Source: Ancistrus triradiatus (taxonomy: Eukaryota; Chordata; Actinopteri; Siluriformes; Loricariidae). From it: DNA of 64,000 bases. Both the position numbers and the translations under genes were made by a program. Below the pieces are notes generated by a model. That model did no database searches. It was not told the DNA's origin and saw only the letters and a list, made by a program, of their open reading frames with translations. This document shows positions 20,872 through 31,881 of the stretch, piece by piece (the first letter of the stretch is position 1; the number at the start of each line of letters is the position of its first letter). The stretch lies in assembly GCA_025084515.1 (NCBI GenBank), contig JAJAGP010000558.1:1-64000 (forward strand). The letters run 5' to 3'.

Positions 20872-23800
20872 TAAATATGCATTACAATTCTATTAATGCA
20901 TATGCATTATACATCTGGAACGAATTACCGACAAGTACCAAGGTTCCACTGTATAGCAAATCATATAGTGATAGAACTGTGCATGTTCCTATTTCACCTA
21001 TATTTTTATCTTAAATACATTGTTAAGCCATCGGAAGACTTCTGATTAAAGCACATTTTTATTCCTCAATGAACCCTAATATTTTTGTGTGTTTCAGCGC
21101 ATTTGTTGTTATTGCATGTTTAATCAAGGGATGATTAATGATTAAAAATGACAGTGTTCTTTTAATGGTCACGTCCAGTTCAGCTTAATTCGTACAAAAG
21201 ATCGCTGCAGGCACCCAAAGCCCTCGGCGTATAAGGCACGCTCACCTTGGAGGTGGGAGGTATCCTTCGTTTCTGAGTCTTAACCTGCCGGTGCTGTGTG
21301 CTGCCGGCCTGCGAGTCCGCAGAAGCCGTAGGCACCAGGGAGGGCTGAGATGGTTCTGGTGCTTTTGAGAAGGCCTCGAGTGGAGCCTGGCTGACCGACG
21401 GGCCGTTCTGCAAAGGAGGGCTGGGCTGCCTTGCTATGGGCAAAGGGCCTGCGTTGCTCAGACAGCTCTGCTGCCGCTGGCTCAGCTGGCTTAGCACCAA
21501 TGAGGGCTCTGGTTGCATTTTAAACTCCCCTATGGGACGCACAGTGAGAATCGCTTTAAAACAATCCATTGCAGCGAATGCAGTTACAACATTAGATGGA
21601 ACTGTGCTTAAAACGTACGACTGAAATGGGAGGGCAGTGAGGCAGAGCTCTGTGTTCCAGGAGGTTTGATGTCCCAGGATGAAGAGGGGACAGGTATCCC
21701 CGTTCCTCCCAGCCCCCCTACAGGGGTACAGTTGTCCCCTGTGGCAGGAGGCTGGGAGGTAAGCTGCCCAAGAGCTGGTCTCTTCAGTTGTTCCAGTATC
21801 TGTTGTCCAGCGGTCTGTCCCGGCTTAGGGCCACCTAGCTCTCCAAACCCTGCACCCAAGACTGAGGACTGGAAAAGAGACAAAATGAGAAGAAAGACAC
21901 AGTGAGAATCGAACTATCAAAGACCGACACGAGGGACACTAACAGCTCAGCGATGTGTGCAGGGACCATGTGTTGCCTCTCATGGCAGGGCTTCCAACTG
22001 GCATTTTTCAGCAGGAAAATGCTCACCCAAGCACAGCAAGGGTTTCCCGGGATCGTTTCCACCAGACTGTAACGCTTCCATGGCCTGGCCGGTTGCCAGA
22101 TTTAACACCAATCAAGCTTTTATAGGACTAGCTGGGACTCCAGCTTCAGCAAATGAGGAGTGTGGGAAAAGCTACAGACCCCGCTGTGGGCAAATGTGTC
22201 ATCGAGCCATGTCTAGCAGTCAACAATCTCTCACCAAGAGGTACACTAGCTAAAAGTAGCCTCTGAGAGCCTTTTTGATTTTAATTGAGTTATATCTCTC
22301 AATTAGAGAAACACTGGATGATGAACACGGGGCCTCACCAGGGTGGCATGTGCGTAGCTGGTAGTGCCAGTGGTGGTGCCTCCGTTGCGGGTGGGCTGGT
22401 GGTGAGAGTTGGTGAAGACGAGGCTGTGGCCGAGCCCCTGGGCCGAAGCCGGTTTCTCCATCTCCTCCCTGCCAGCCGGCTTCTGCAGCAGAGACGCCAG
22501 GTCCAGACTAGGTGTGATAAAACAAGCAGACAAGAGACCAATCTTGAAAATAAGAAATGGGGCCAACATTGTTATGGAAGTGTAATTCTGTTACCTTTGG
22601 CCGGGTGTGATGTGATTCTCGGCCGGAGGTGCACACGAGGACGTGAACACTTTGGTCTCGGACAGCTGCAATTCCAAAAGCTTCGCTTTAACGATCTCAA
22701 ATCGACATGGTGTCATTCTGTGTGATCGCTAATGGATTGCTTGACTTACACTAACGTCCTCGCTCCAGTCCTCAGCTGCCCAGTCTTGTAGTGGGTCTCT
22801 CCATGCTACTGTACAGCCATGATGAGGAAACAAACATGATCAATACCATACAGAACGCCATATATCAGCTGCTGTAACTGTTACCTTGAGGCTTCTCTCA
22901 CCCGTGTCATCCGTGGCATCGTTGGCCCCCGATTCCCAGACGTCAGCATGAGAGTTGGTCGTTCCACTGTCTGTGGTGTAGTCCGCTGGGTTAAAGGTCC
23001 TGCGATGATCAGAAAAAGGACAGCAGGGAATTATTGGACATCCTCAGACAGATCATCAGTCCAGACCTTGCTTTAATCCTTACCCCATTCCCTGTGCTGT
23101 AAACCTGCTGGCCCCTGGAGCTCTGCCTCTTCCCCTTCCTCCAGAAACTGCACAAGCACAGAAATAAAGTAGTAGTTGTTTGACACAAGATCCTACAGTT
23201 TAATGTGGACTTGTTAATCCGATCACAGTCGGATTTCCGCAGTTAAATGAACTCAAGTGTTCGTGCACACAGCAGAGAATTCAGATTAAGAAATCCAATA
23301 GAGAGAGCTGGATTTTACTCCAGTAATTGGATTACTCATTGCATGTATAGCAGTTACCCGGTTATATTGTGTTTTCAGTCTACGCATGCCTTGGCTTTAT
23401 CTACTTGGCTTTATTTGGCCTCTTTTTGTATTGACTTTACCAGTTTTTCCTTGCTGGATCTGGCAACCCCAGAATTAAGCGGAATTGAAGGCAGCAAAAT
23501 GGTTGTCAAACTCTTTGCAAAGATTCTATTTTATATATATAAGATAGATAGATAGATAGATAGATAGGTAGACGGATAGATCTGACCCACTGGATCTGGC
23601 AACCCCGAAATTAAAGCGCCACGAGATGAAAGGCAGCGAAACGGCTATCAAAAAACTCTTTGTGGAGATTCTGAAATGCCGTATCTATCCATCTATATAT
23701 AAAATGAATAATCTGATTGTTTAATATTAAAGTACTAAGTTTATGTCACATATTACTATGAGATTATTGGCTGGTTGCAAAGTAAAATCTTTGCTGATCA

Positions 23801-26800
23801 TTGCCCGAGTCATGTAAACATGGATGGTTCTCATTATCTGATTACTAAGTGCATGTATAGCAATTAATCAGATTACTGACAAAATCTGATTTTCTGCAGT
23901 TATCGGATTATTAAGGGCATGTAAACCGAATTAAAAGAGAGAAAGAATGAATAATTTGATTATTTAATTATTTTCTTCAGTTAACGGATTATTAAGTGCA
24001 TATAAACGTTTTCAGTCTCCCCACGGTTGCCAGGTCCGTGTATTTCTAAAGACTTGGCTTTATTGGGCCTCTTGTTCCATTGACATTAGTGGTTTTTCCA
24101 CCCTCGCTGGAACTGGCAACCCCAGAAGTAAAGTGCCACAAGACTAAAATGTGGATCGAAACGTTGATTAAAACAGAAAAATTACAGCATGGCTGTACTG
24201 TGCGCTTGTACCTCTCCCTCTTCCCCTACGGCCACGGTCCGACACTTTCTCCACCGGCGCGGCGTCCACGCCGTTCTCCTCGGCCCTCGCTGACAGCAAC
24301 ACAACACAAAGGGAGATAAGAACAGGCTCTTCGCGTACAGCCTCGCATAAGCAACATGAGCGACTAAAAACAAAAGCCGAAGGGCGAAACTGCTGAGGGC
24401 GAGAGACCTTGCTGAGGTGAACAAACATAGGGTTTTGTTTGAGGCTCATTGAGAATTCCAGACAGCAACAGTGATGTGACACGCAGCCTCGGCTCCTCTT
24501 ACCCGGCCGATTGCGGCTGCCCCCCTTTCCTCTGCGGTTCGCTCCTCCACGAGCCTTGCTGCCCTCCTTCTCGCCCCTCTTCTCCCGATTCTCCTTGTTC
24601 TCCTTGCTCTCTGAGGAAATGCTGTCCTTCCCTATGCTTTTCTTCTTCCCCACCGTCTCCCAAGAGGTCTACAAAACACACCAAACGTAGGTGTAATCAG
24701 GGTCTGCATTAATTACTCATAACATGGTGTCTGATCTACAACGGTTCCTCGGTTCTCGAACACCCTGGAACTCGTCAAATTCGGTTCTCGACACATTCTG
24801 ACTAGTAAGATTCATCCCTGCGCTTGTCGGCGCACTTGCTAGAACTTGAAAGAGTCACGATTCAGCAAACAGTGATTCAGATTCACAATAGCCCTCGCTC
24901 AGTGAGGATCTCTGCTGCGTTTAGATTATTTTCATAAGAAACCCATAATATTTTGCCTCCAAATTTTGGTCATGGCCCCAGGTTTGAACTCAGTCCAGTT
25001 ATCCGAACATATTGCCACTTCTGTAAATTAGGGACCAAACAACAAGGCACATGTTCAGTAGGAAGTCGTATCATCAGGACCTTCTGAAGACCAAAAATAA
25101 GTTCTCTCTTGTTTTGTTCTGTTTGATGATATTGTAAGTATGACTGAGAAGGTCAATCTCAACCTACTATCCTGTTACCGAAATTATTTTAAGATGTTAT
25201 TTGTTTATTGTAAAAATACACATTACTGGTAAGTCATTAGAATGTGCTCAGTGCCCTAATGCTATTAGTATGGATGCCAAGAGGCTCCATTTCACATATT
25301 TGCTAATTCTGTGCTGAAGTGATACAGAACTGAGTAATGTCAACAAGAGAAAAAGTAAAAATAAAATAAGTTGCCTGAGATTGACCAGTACTCTTTATGA
25401 ATAGTTTAATATGCGCGCTGTGAGATTCGGCACAGAAAAACTACAGAAAAAGAAGTTTAATTTCTAAAGAAAAGCAAATGGCACCAATCCGACTGAATGA
25501 CTCACTTACTTTCCCAGAAAAAAGCTATGGTGTTAGAAGCCCTTCCAGCCTTTGTGATTCAGCACAACTGGGTGCCTTACTAGTTTAGACAGAGCTGCGG
25601 TGTTGATGAATTAGATCCGAGTAAATTTGATGAGTAACGCCAAAATCCGGGCTAATTACACAGGATTCACAACGTTCTATGCAGCTGCAGGTAACATCAT
25701 CTAAAGAATAGGATTATCTTACGAGATACAACTTGAGCAACTGAGGGTTAAGGGCCTTTATCAGTCCAGTACCTGCAGTATTGTGCAAAAGTCTTTGGCC
25801 ACCATTAGATTTGTTGTTTTAGCAACAGTATAATAACCAAATATAACATATTGTCAATGCCAGGACCCAAAACTTGGATTTGTCACTATAATACTATTAT
25901 AGTGATAATATTCCAATATTTGTGAGTCTTAGTATATCGTTGCCTTTTCACCCTGTTCCCCTTCTGAAAAAGCGTTTTTGTGGCTGCTACCCTTCAAAAA
26001 AGACCACTCCTGATCAAGCTTCTTCAGACTACAGAAGGGCCAACTTGGCACCCCAATGTGTAAGCAGAGGTCACATTAAAAACCTGCCACTGTAACCTAT
26101 AGTTGCTGTTTTTTTTTCAATTTTTTTCCCCCAATTGTTATACCGCGCACAGATTTCCCGTATTTTCTTTTAATATTCTAATAAAAAGACAGAAATTCTT
26201 ATATGTGGTCAATAAAACATTGCTAAAACAATGGTACATCTGATCTAATGGTGGCCTAGAAAGCATTCTCAGAAGAGTGGAAGCTCATGGTTGCAAAGGC
26301 GGACCAACTCCTTATTATTGGCCCATGGCTTTAGAACTGCATGTTATAAAAGGATCCTGTAGGCATAATGTGTACGTGTCCAAATACCTTTGTCCATATA
26401 GTGGCCAATCAGATTTCAGTACCACAAATGAAAGTGGTGTTCACTTCGTATTTGAATCCTAATCAGCGTGTACGGTTTGTGACATGGAATTTTCTCTTAC
26501 AGTGTCAGAGGTCCCCTCCAGCAGGAAGTTGATGGCTCTATTGACGTCCTCGTTACAGTCATGTAGAGCAACCATGCACTCATCTTGGTTCTTCCCTGTC
26601 ACCTCCATGAGCTACAGGCAAAAGGCAAACCAGGGACTTGAGAACAGTGCAAATCTTGAAATGAAACGGGTCAGGCGCTAGTCTCACGTCTTTTAAAGCA
26701 AACGTTTGAACGCTGCCGTCTCACCTGGTTGACTTTGTCTTCAAAATCTGAGTCATTCTTGTCGAAGATCATCTGGGCAAGTCGGATCTGTTCGGCTGTA

Positions 26801-29800
26801 GCCTGTAAAAGAGGCACAGCATAAAAAGACTAAAAATAATAATAATAAAAAAAGTATTATCTGAAGTGTGTGTCACTGCAGATTCCTCCAAAGTTGGTGG
26901 GAAAACTTTAACCTGTTGGATATGTTTAGTCTTTTTCAACCAGTATGTGCACACCTGGTCAGATTACATGTTTACTTTTGCTGCGCTTGAACTGGTAAGA
27001 TGCACACACAAGCTGTTACAGCTACATCTCGGCATTTAGCAGACGCCTTTACCCAGAGCGACTTACAACTCTTACAATCCAAACAATTGTGGGTGAAGGG
27101 TCTTGCTCAAGGACCCAATAGTGGCAGCTGGGCAGAGGTGGGATTTAAACCCTAGACCTTCTAGTCTATAGTCCAGTACCTTAACTGCTAGGCTACTATA
27201 CTCCCATGATTATTATGAGGAAAACTAACAAGTGAGGGCAAACTGAAGCCATTCTATACTACACTCGTGCTTTATTTCATCCACTTACATTAACAGCATT
27301 TAGCAGACGCCCTTATCCAGAGCGACTTACATTTGATACAGTCTTACAATCCAAGCAATTGTGGGTTAAGGGTCTTGCTCAAGGACCCAATAGTGGCAGC
27401 TGGGCAGAGGTGGGATTTGAACCCTGGACCATAATCGCTAGGCCACCACAATCCAAAGTTGTGTGTGTACTAAAACTAAAGACACAGCTGGGAATTCCTA
27501 CTTCGTCAAATAAGCTCAGAATTTTATGGGCATTTTTGCAAGAACCATGAGTGGATCACAGGACACAGGAAACTTGGTTTCTATTTGAGGTGGAAAGTTG
27601 ACACACCACAGGAGGGGGATAAAAATGAAGGAAGGAGCACACCAAAAAAACAAGATGAGAAACAAAAAGAGAAAGAGAAACTCCATCTTTGCCACACAGC
27701 ACACCGGAGCTAAACACACTTCTCAGTTCCCTGCATATGTCGTCAATACTACAGGAAATGCATTGCGCTGTCACATAAAAGACAGGTTGCCGTTGCATAA
27801 AGGTGCACTGCTCGCATCTTTATGTTCCGTTGTGTTTCAAGTTTTATAAAAGATACAAAAGATAAAAATGACTGTATTGTACAATACTGTACAGTACTAA
27901 ATGCTTTCATATTATCATCTATTTAATAATATTGTTTAAAATAAAATGTGACTTGGGTAATTTAAGGTCTATTTCAGACAACCACCTTTTCCCAGAACTT
28001 AACCTAGACATTAAGTGCCGCACACATGCACTTGAAAGTGTGCCACACCAATAGTAATCCTAAATAAACATGTCAAATACAGAACTATTGTAACTATGGA
28101 AAGGTGAAGTGATAAAAAACATTTTGCTAATTAAAAGTGCATTTACAAAATCACATACATACCGAAAACCCGAGACAAAATACGGATGTATTCCATATAA
28201 TCATGCGATTATTGTTTTACCCATGCATTTACAAAGTACTTGTTAAGTAAGAGACATTTCATTTATTCAGAATTAAAGTTACAGTGGGGCAAAAAAGTAT
28301 TTAGTCAGCCACTGATTGTTTAAGTTCTCCTCCTTAGAAAGATGAGAGAGGTCTGTAATTTTCATCATAGCTACACTTCAACTATGAGAGACAAAATGAG
28401 AAAAAACAAACCAGGAAATCACACTGTAGGATTTTCATAGAAATTAATTGTAAATCATGGTGGAAAATAAGTATTTGGTCACCCACAAACAAGCAAGATT
28501 TCTGGCTCTCACAGATCTGTAACTTCTTCTTTAAGAAGCTCTTCTGTCCACTGGTTACCTGTATTAATGGCACCTGTTTGACCTCGTTATCTGTATAAAA
28601 GACACCTGTCCACAGCCTCAAACAGTCAGACTCCAAACTCAACCATGGCCAAGACCAAAGAGCTGTCGAAGGACACCAGGAAGAAAATTGTAGACCTGCA
28701 CCAGGCTGGAAAGAGTGACTCTACAATAGGCAAGCAGGTTGGTGTGAATAAATCAACTGTGGGAGCAACTGTAAGAAAATGGAAGACATACAAGACCATT
28801 GATAATCTCCCTCGATCTGGGACCCCATGCAATATCTCATCCTGTGGGATCAAAAAGATCATGAGAACGGTGAGCAAAAATCCCAGAACTACACAGAGGG
28901 ACCTGATGAATGACCTGCAGAGAGCTGGGACCAAAGTAACAAAGGCTACCATCAGTAACACACTACGCCAAGAGGGACTCCTGCAGTGCCAGGCGTGTCC
29001 CCCTGCTTAAGCCAGTACTCGTCCAGGCCAGTCTGAAGTTTGCCAGAGAGCATATGGATGATCCAGAAGAGAATAGAACTTTTTGGTAAAAACTCAACTG
29101 GAGGAAAAAGAATGCGTGTTAAGGGAAGAATGAACGGGGCCATGTATCGTGAGCTTTTAAGCCAAAACCTCCTTCCATCAGTGAGAGCATTGAAGATGGA
29201 ACGTGGCTGGGTCTTCCAGCATGACAATGATCCCAAACGCACCGCCTGGGCAACGAAGGAGTGGCTCTGTAAAAAGAATTTCAAGGTCCTGGAGTGGCCT
29301 AGCCAGTCTCCAGACCTCAACCCATAGAAAATTTGTGGAGGGAGTTGAAAGTCCATGTTGTCCCAAAACATCACTGCTCTAGAGGAGATCTGCATGGAGG
29401 AATGGGCCAAAATACCAGCTACAGTGTGTGCCAACCTGGTGGACAATCTGTGGCTGACTAAATACTTTTTTGCCCCACTGTATATATTAAAATAATAGAG
29501 TGTTTTACTTTATTCGTTATAGCAAAAAACAATCCTGAAACGGTGCTCTCAATGGCCTTTGATACACTTTTGTGACATGCAAACATCCAAACTCATGCAA
29601 TGCTGACCAGCATTTAAGTTTAAACCAATTTCTCTTTAACACACAATGATTCAGCCTGGTACCACACTGCTGAGCACCGGTGCATAACGTACCAGCCACA
29701 AACACAAGAGAACCAGAGTGTATTGAGGTCTAAACAGGACATACCTGAAGCTGTTTTTGTGGCTGTGTGGTCTGTGTGGTTGTGGGCAGCACTTTGTCCC

Positions 29801-29840
29801 GAGTGCCCCGGGCTCGGTCGCCGCCCAGCGAGGTCATCAT
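12689..29840 (-). CDS. ubap2: Ubiquitin-associated protein 2
   Basis: Twenty-six coding exons in transcript order: 29840-29745, 26802-26725, 26611-26501, 24668-24503, 24289-24212, 23147-23084, 22999-22902, 22808-22750, 22665-22595, 22507-22339, 21868-21619, 21529-21246, 20127-19940, 19489-19219, 19118-19106, 18952-18781, 18702-18642, 18563-18365, 18166-18075, 17028-16978, 15518-15437, 15309-14947, 13986-13882, 13803-13736, 13659-13468, 12784-12689. All junction phases agree, giving 1,158 aa (human UBAP2 is about 1,119). Start is MMTS with the second ATG adjacent. The UBA domain is at about 48-93, an RGG/KEN-rich segment at 96-205, EMPGSADMSGLNVQFGALDFG near 513-533, Ser-rich linkers at 570-810, and a Pro/Gln/Gly tail ending NYGSSPYWGN. 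UBAP2 is a cytoplasmic ubiquitin- and RNA-associated protein linked to stress granules. UBAP2L is the alternative, but the neighbour dcaf12 supports UBAP2. The weakest call is the 13-nt exon. Confidence 0.93.
12985..13120 (+). pseudogene. Tc1-like transposase C-terminal scrap (ubap2 intron)
   Basis: Reads as TWPPNSPDLNRIARLWDVLDKQ, close to the WPxxSPDLNPIExLWD block that precedes the last catalytic residue of Tc1-family transposases. The normal Glu position (NPIE) is NRIA here, and no terminal repeats were found. A dead fragment. Confidence 0.7.
13194..13424. mobile_element. Non-autonomous hAT-like MITE (GGGGTGGGCGAT family)
   Basis: The left end AAGGGGTGGGCGAT and right end TTGCCCACCCCTAA are inverted copies. 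Flanks are TTAAGACT (13186-13193) and TTAAGACA (13425-13432), an 8-bp duplication with one change. A related 5' end starts at about 15694. Non-coding. Confidence 0.7.
14987..15309. other. ubap2: ubap2 Pro/Gln-rich coding exon with GC-rich codons
   Basis: Within the largest ubap2 exon (14947-15309). The minus strand encodes a run of Pro, Gln, Ser and Gly followed by the conserved YSYTGLPYYPGMPG and QYGPTMFVPPASAKQHG blocks. GC content is well above the flanking introns. The long plus-strand open frame over it (14960-15250) is a shadow, not a gene. Confidence 0.8.
15690..15990. repeat. Truncated copy of the GGGGTGGGCGAT repeat
   Basis: Starts AAGGGGTGGGCAATTT and runs into an ATATCATATTACCTCGATATTATTGC-like stretch akin to 13194-13424. 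No matching right end was found. Confidence 0.45.
16030..16977. other. ubap2 intron, no recognised feature
   Basis: AT-rich intron sequence with a short (AT) run near 16063-16076. No exon, repeat family or RNA gene was recognised. Confidence 0.4.
17410..17760 (-). mobile_element. Two adjacent tRNA-derived SINE copies
   Basis: On + the tail GCAGACGCCCTTATCCAGAG appears first (17430s), then the complement of the tRNA-like head near 17540-17580. A second, more decayed copy follows at 17588-17760. Same family as 27032-27207, 27290-27455, 38717-38910, 52255-52401 and 62939-63066. Confidence 0.7.
19106..19118 (-). CDS. ubap2: ubap2 13-nt microexon
   Basis: Exons 19489-19219 and 18952-18781 do not join in phase: direct splicing would shift the Ser-rich reading frame. 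A 13-nt exon AATGGTTTCAATG, with a pyrimidine-rich TTCTCTTTAAACAG acceptor and a GTGTGAGG donor, restores phase. It adds NGFN plus one base, at a place where human UBAP2 has an MNGHG stretch. The phase rescue is seen; use of the exon is inferred. Confidence 0.65.
20675..20919. repeat. (AT)n and (GA)n arrays with a duplicated unit
   Basis: An (AT)n run of about 75 bp (20676-20750) is followed by (GA)n plus a 51-bp segment (ATTTAAATATGC ... CATCTGGA), then a longer (GA)n and the same 51-bp segment again, ending at 20919. The two 51-bp segments look identical. The segment also belongs to the repeat at 48550-49275. Confidence 0.9.
21930..22150 (+). pseudogene. Tc1-like transposase fragment (ubap2 intron)
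   Basis: Translates in pieces to FQQENAHPSTARVSRD and LPWPGRLPDLTPIK, matching the (D)NARPHTA and WPxxSPDLNPIE blocks of Tc1-family catalytic domains. The first catalytic Asp is Glu and the last is Lys, so it is inactive. It faces opposite to ubap2. Confidence 0.75.
22902..24668 (-). CDS. ubap2: ubap2 exons encoding the charged RGG-rich segment
   Basis: Exons 24668-24503, 24289-24212, 23147-23084 and 22999-22902 (residues about 96-230). They encode SWETVGKKK, then SKENKENREKRGEKEG, RGGANRRGKGG, DRGRRGRE and GGRGRGRAPG, followed by FNPADYTTDSG. RGG/RG-rich segments of this kind bind RNA and are arginine-methylated in UBAP2 and UBAP2L. Included separately because the introns between these exons carry repeats. 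Confidence 0.9.
23220..24150. repeat. Recurrent non-coding repeat with CTGGCAACCCC phrases
   Basis: Three serial copies of a block with GGATCTGGCAACCCC followed by AGAATTAA-like sequence (about 23455, 23590, 24110), mixed with TGCATGTATAGCAGTTA / TGCATATAAACG phrases. A reverse-oriented copy is at 36350-36835. It looks like a nested non-autonomous transposon; family not recognised. A (GATA)n run lies at about 23545-23566. Confidence 0.6.
24730..24990. repeat. Partial copy of the CCTCGGTTCTCG repeat family
   Basis: Begins GGTTCCTCGGTTCTCGAAC and shares GATTCAGATTCACAATA with 48550-49275. Other pieces are at 19840-19880, 20450-20945 and 46690-46730. Non-coding. Confidence 0.6.
24991..25785. 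other. ubap2 intron, no recognised feature
   Basis: AT-rich intron with short frames only. No exon or named repeat seen. Confidence 0.4.
25786..26264. mobile_element. Tc1-like deletion derivative (GTGCAAAAGTCTTTGGCC ends)
   Basis: The left end is CAGTATTGTGCAAAAGTCTT with GGCCACCATTAGAT inside. The right side has the complement ATCTAATGGTGGCC near 26245, then decays. The larger copy at 49736-50527 carries a transposase scrap, which places the family among Tc1-like elements. Confidence 0.65.
26501..26802 (-). CDS. ubap2: ubap2 exons encoding the UBA domain
   Basis: Exons 26802-26725 and 26611-26501 (residues 33-95). They read ATAEQIRLAQMIFDKNDSDF, then LMEVTGKNQDECMVALHDC, and end in NEDVNRAINFLLEGTSDT. 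The helical MEVTGKNQDECxxAL...VNxAINxLLEG pattern is the three-helix ubiquitin-binding UBA fold. It is nearly identical to human UBAP2. Confidence 0.95.
27032..27455 (-). mobile_element. Two tRNA-derived SINE copies (27032-27207 and 27290-27455)
   Basis: Both show GCATTTAGCAGACGC, CCAGAGCGACTTAC, CAAGGACCCAATAGTGGCAG, and GGGATTT(A/G)AACCCT, the complement of the B-box-like GGGTTCAAATCCC. The head lies on the minus strand. They are oriented the same way 80 bp apart inside a ubap2 intron. Confidence 0.8.
28282..29480 (+). mobile_element. Tc1-like transposon, internally deleted copy 1
   Basis: Inverted ends CAGTGGGGCAAAAAAGTATT and its complement lie between TA dinucleotides (28280-28281, 29481-29482). 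The transposase frame starts at 28645 with a helix-turn-helix DNA-binding half (MAKTKELSKDTRKKIVDLHQ), breaks near 29010, and resumes with KNSTGG joined directly to GRMNGA, a deletion of the middle of the catalytic domain. Stops and frameshifts follow. WPSQSPDLNP remains near 29300. At 1,199 bp it is shorter than a normal 1.5-1.6-kb Tc1. It lies in the ubap2 intron after the start-codon exon. Confidence 0.92.
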
Positions 29841-29888
29841 ATACAGTATATACAAAAGAATGTATGTACAAAATAGAAAAATCTGGAA
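29841..29888 (-). other. ubap2: ubap2 5' UTR part of exon 2 (inferred)
   Basis: Upstream of the ATG on the minus strand, a TTTTCCAG at about 29889-29896 gives a plausible acceptor. It leaves about 48 nt of 5' UTR before MMTS. The exact border is inferred from consensus alone. Confidence 0.45.
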
Positions 29889-30623
29889 AACAAACACAAA
29901 CATGTTGGTTACAGTTGTAAAGAAGTTGCGGCTGCGATGTTTAGCTATACACCCACAAGCATGGTCATCGCTTATCTGGCTCAATTTAACCCCAAGCGAG
30001 GCTGAACTAGCGTCCATTACATCACTGCAGCCACTGATGCTCAGAGACGAGTACTAACTGATTTCTGAGCCCATTTGGATCTGTACAGCAGCCATTACAC
30101 TGGAATGGAGTAATGGTCAGGTGATCATGGACAGACCTATAGTACTGTGCAAAATGTTAGACCACCATTAGATTTGTTGCTACAGACAAACGTCTACACC
30201 AAATACTCAAAACAAACACCACCACTGCAACACTGCCGGCACAAGCCAGATGCCTCGGTACAGAACCGCGATCTACTGGACGTGAACCAGCTGCCATATC
30301 AGGCAATTGCTTATTCATATAACAGTACATAAATAAGCAATTAACATAGGAATATGTTAAAAATATTATGTAAAATATGGCAACTAGTTTACAGTACTGT
30401 AAACAAGAAATATACCAAAAATAGACAGAAGGGATGTTGTTTGTTATATTCAGTTGATTTTTGTGGTGACTTCTGATTAAATTTGAGAGAAGAAGGGAAA
30501 CAGGATCATAACCATCACTTGCTTCCAAAAGTTACACTGCCTTAGTTTGACTAAGGCTATAATATAATAATTCATAATAATTTTAGGCTATAAACAATTT
30601 GCGGTTATATTTTACAAAATATA

Positions 30624-31881
30624 CAGTGGGGCAAAAAAGTATTTAGTCAGCCACTGATTGTGCAAGTTCTCCTACTTAGAAAGATGAGAGAGGTCTGTAA
30701 TTTTCATCAAAAGGTACACTTCAACTATGAGAGACAAAATGAGGGGAAAAAAATCCAGGACATCGCAATGTAGGATTTTTAAAGAATTTAATTGTAAATC
30801 ATGGTGGAAAATAAGTATTTGGTCAATAACAAAACTCAATACTTTGTAAAATAACCTTTGTTGGCAGTGGCAGAGGTCAAATGTTTTGCACACACTGTAG
30901 CTGGTATTTTGGCCCATTCCTCCATGCAGATCTCCTCTAGAGCAGTGATGTTTTGGGGCAACACAGATTTTCAACTCCCTCCACAAATTTTCTATGGGGT
31001 TGAGGTCTGGAGACCTGGCTAGGCCACTCCAGGACCTTGAAAATTCTTTTTACGGAGCCACTCCTTCGTTGTCCGAGCGGTGTGTTTGGGATCATTGTCA
31101 TGCTGGAAGACCCAGCCACGTTCCATCTTCAATGCTCTCACTGATGGAAGGAGGTTTTGGCTTAAAATCTCACGATACACTGGCCCCGTTCATTCTTCCC
31201 TGAAGACGGATCAGTCGTCCTGTCCCCCCTTTGCAGAAAAAACAGCCCCCAAAGCATGATGTGTTTCCACCCCCATGCTTCACAGTAGGTATGGTGTTCT
31301 TGGGATGCAACTCAGCATTCTTCTTCCTCCAAACACGACGAGTTGAGTTTTTTAAACCAAAAAGTTCCCTCTTGGTTTCATCCGACCACATGATATTCCT
31401 CCCAATCCTCTTCAACCTGCTTGCCTATTGTAGAGTCACTCTTCCCAGCCTGGTGCAGGTCTACTATTTCTCTTCCTGTGTCCTTCAACAACTCTTTGGT
31501 CTTGGCCATGGTTGAGTTTGGAGTCTGACTGTGTTGAGGCTGTGGACAGGTGTCTTTTATACAGATAACGAGGTCAAACAGGTGCCATGAATACAGGTAA
31601 TGAGTGGAGGACAGAAAGAGTTTCTTAAACCAAGAAGTTACAGGTCTGTGAGAGCCAGAAATCTTGCTTGTTTGTGGTGACCAAATACTTATTTTCCACC
31701 ATGATTTACATTAAATTCTTTAAAAATCCCTACAATGTCATTTCCTGGATTTTTTTTTCTCATTTTGTTTCTCTCATAGTAGAAGTGTAGCTATGATGAA
31801 AATTACAGACCTGTCTCGTCTTTCTAAGTCGGAGAACCTGCACAATCAGCGTGGCTGACTAAATACTTTTTTGCCCCACTG
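30624..31881 (-). mobile_element. Tc1-like transposon, internally deleted copy 2
   Basis: Same family and same ends as 28282-29480 but inverted, flanked by TA (30622-30623, 31882-31883). The minus-strand transposase starts near 31510, keeps the first part of the DNA-binding region, then jumps to RIGRNIMWSDETK and TRRVWRKKNAELH, so the deletion differs from copy 1. It has frameshifts and is inactive. It lies in ubap2 intron 1, about 0.8 kb upstream of the ATG exon. Confidence 0.92.

Noticed and set aside
21619..21622. ubap2 donor at GTCGTA (exon ending at 21622)
   Set aside because: The neighbouring GTACGT (exon ending at 21619) is a better consensus and gives the same reading phase, so it was preferred.
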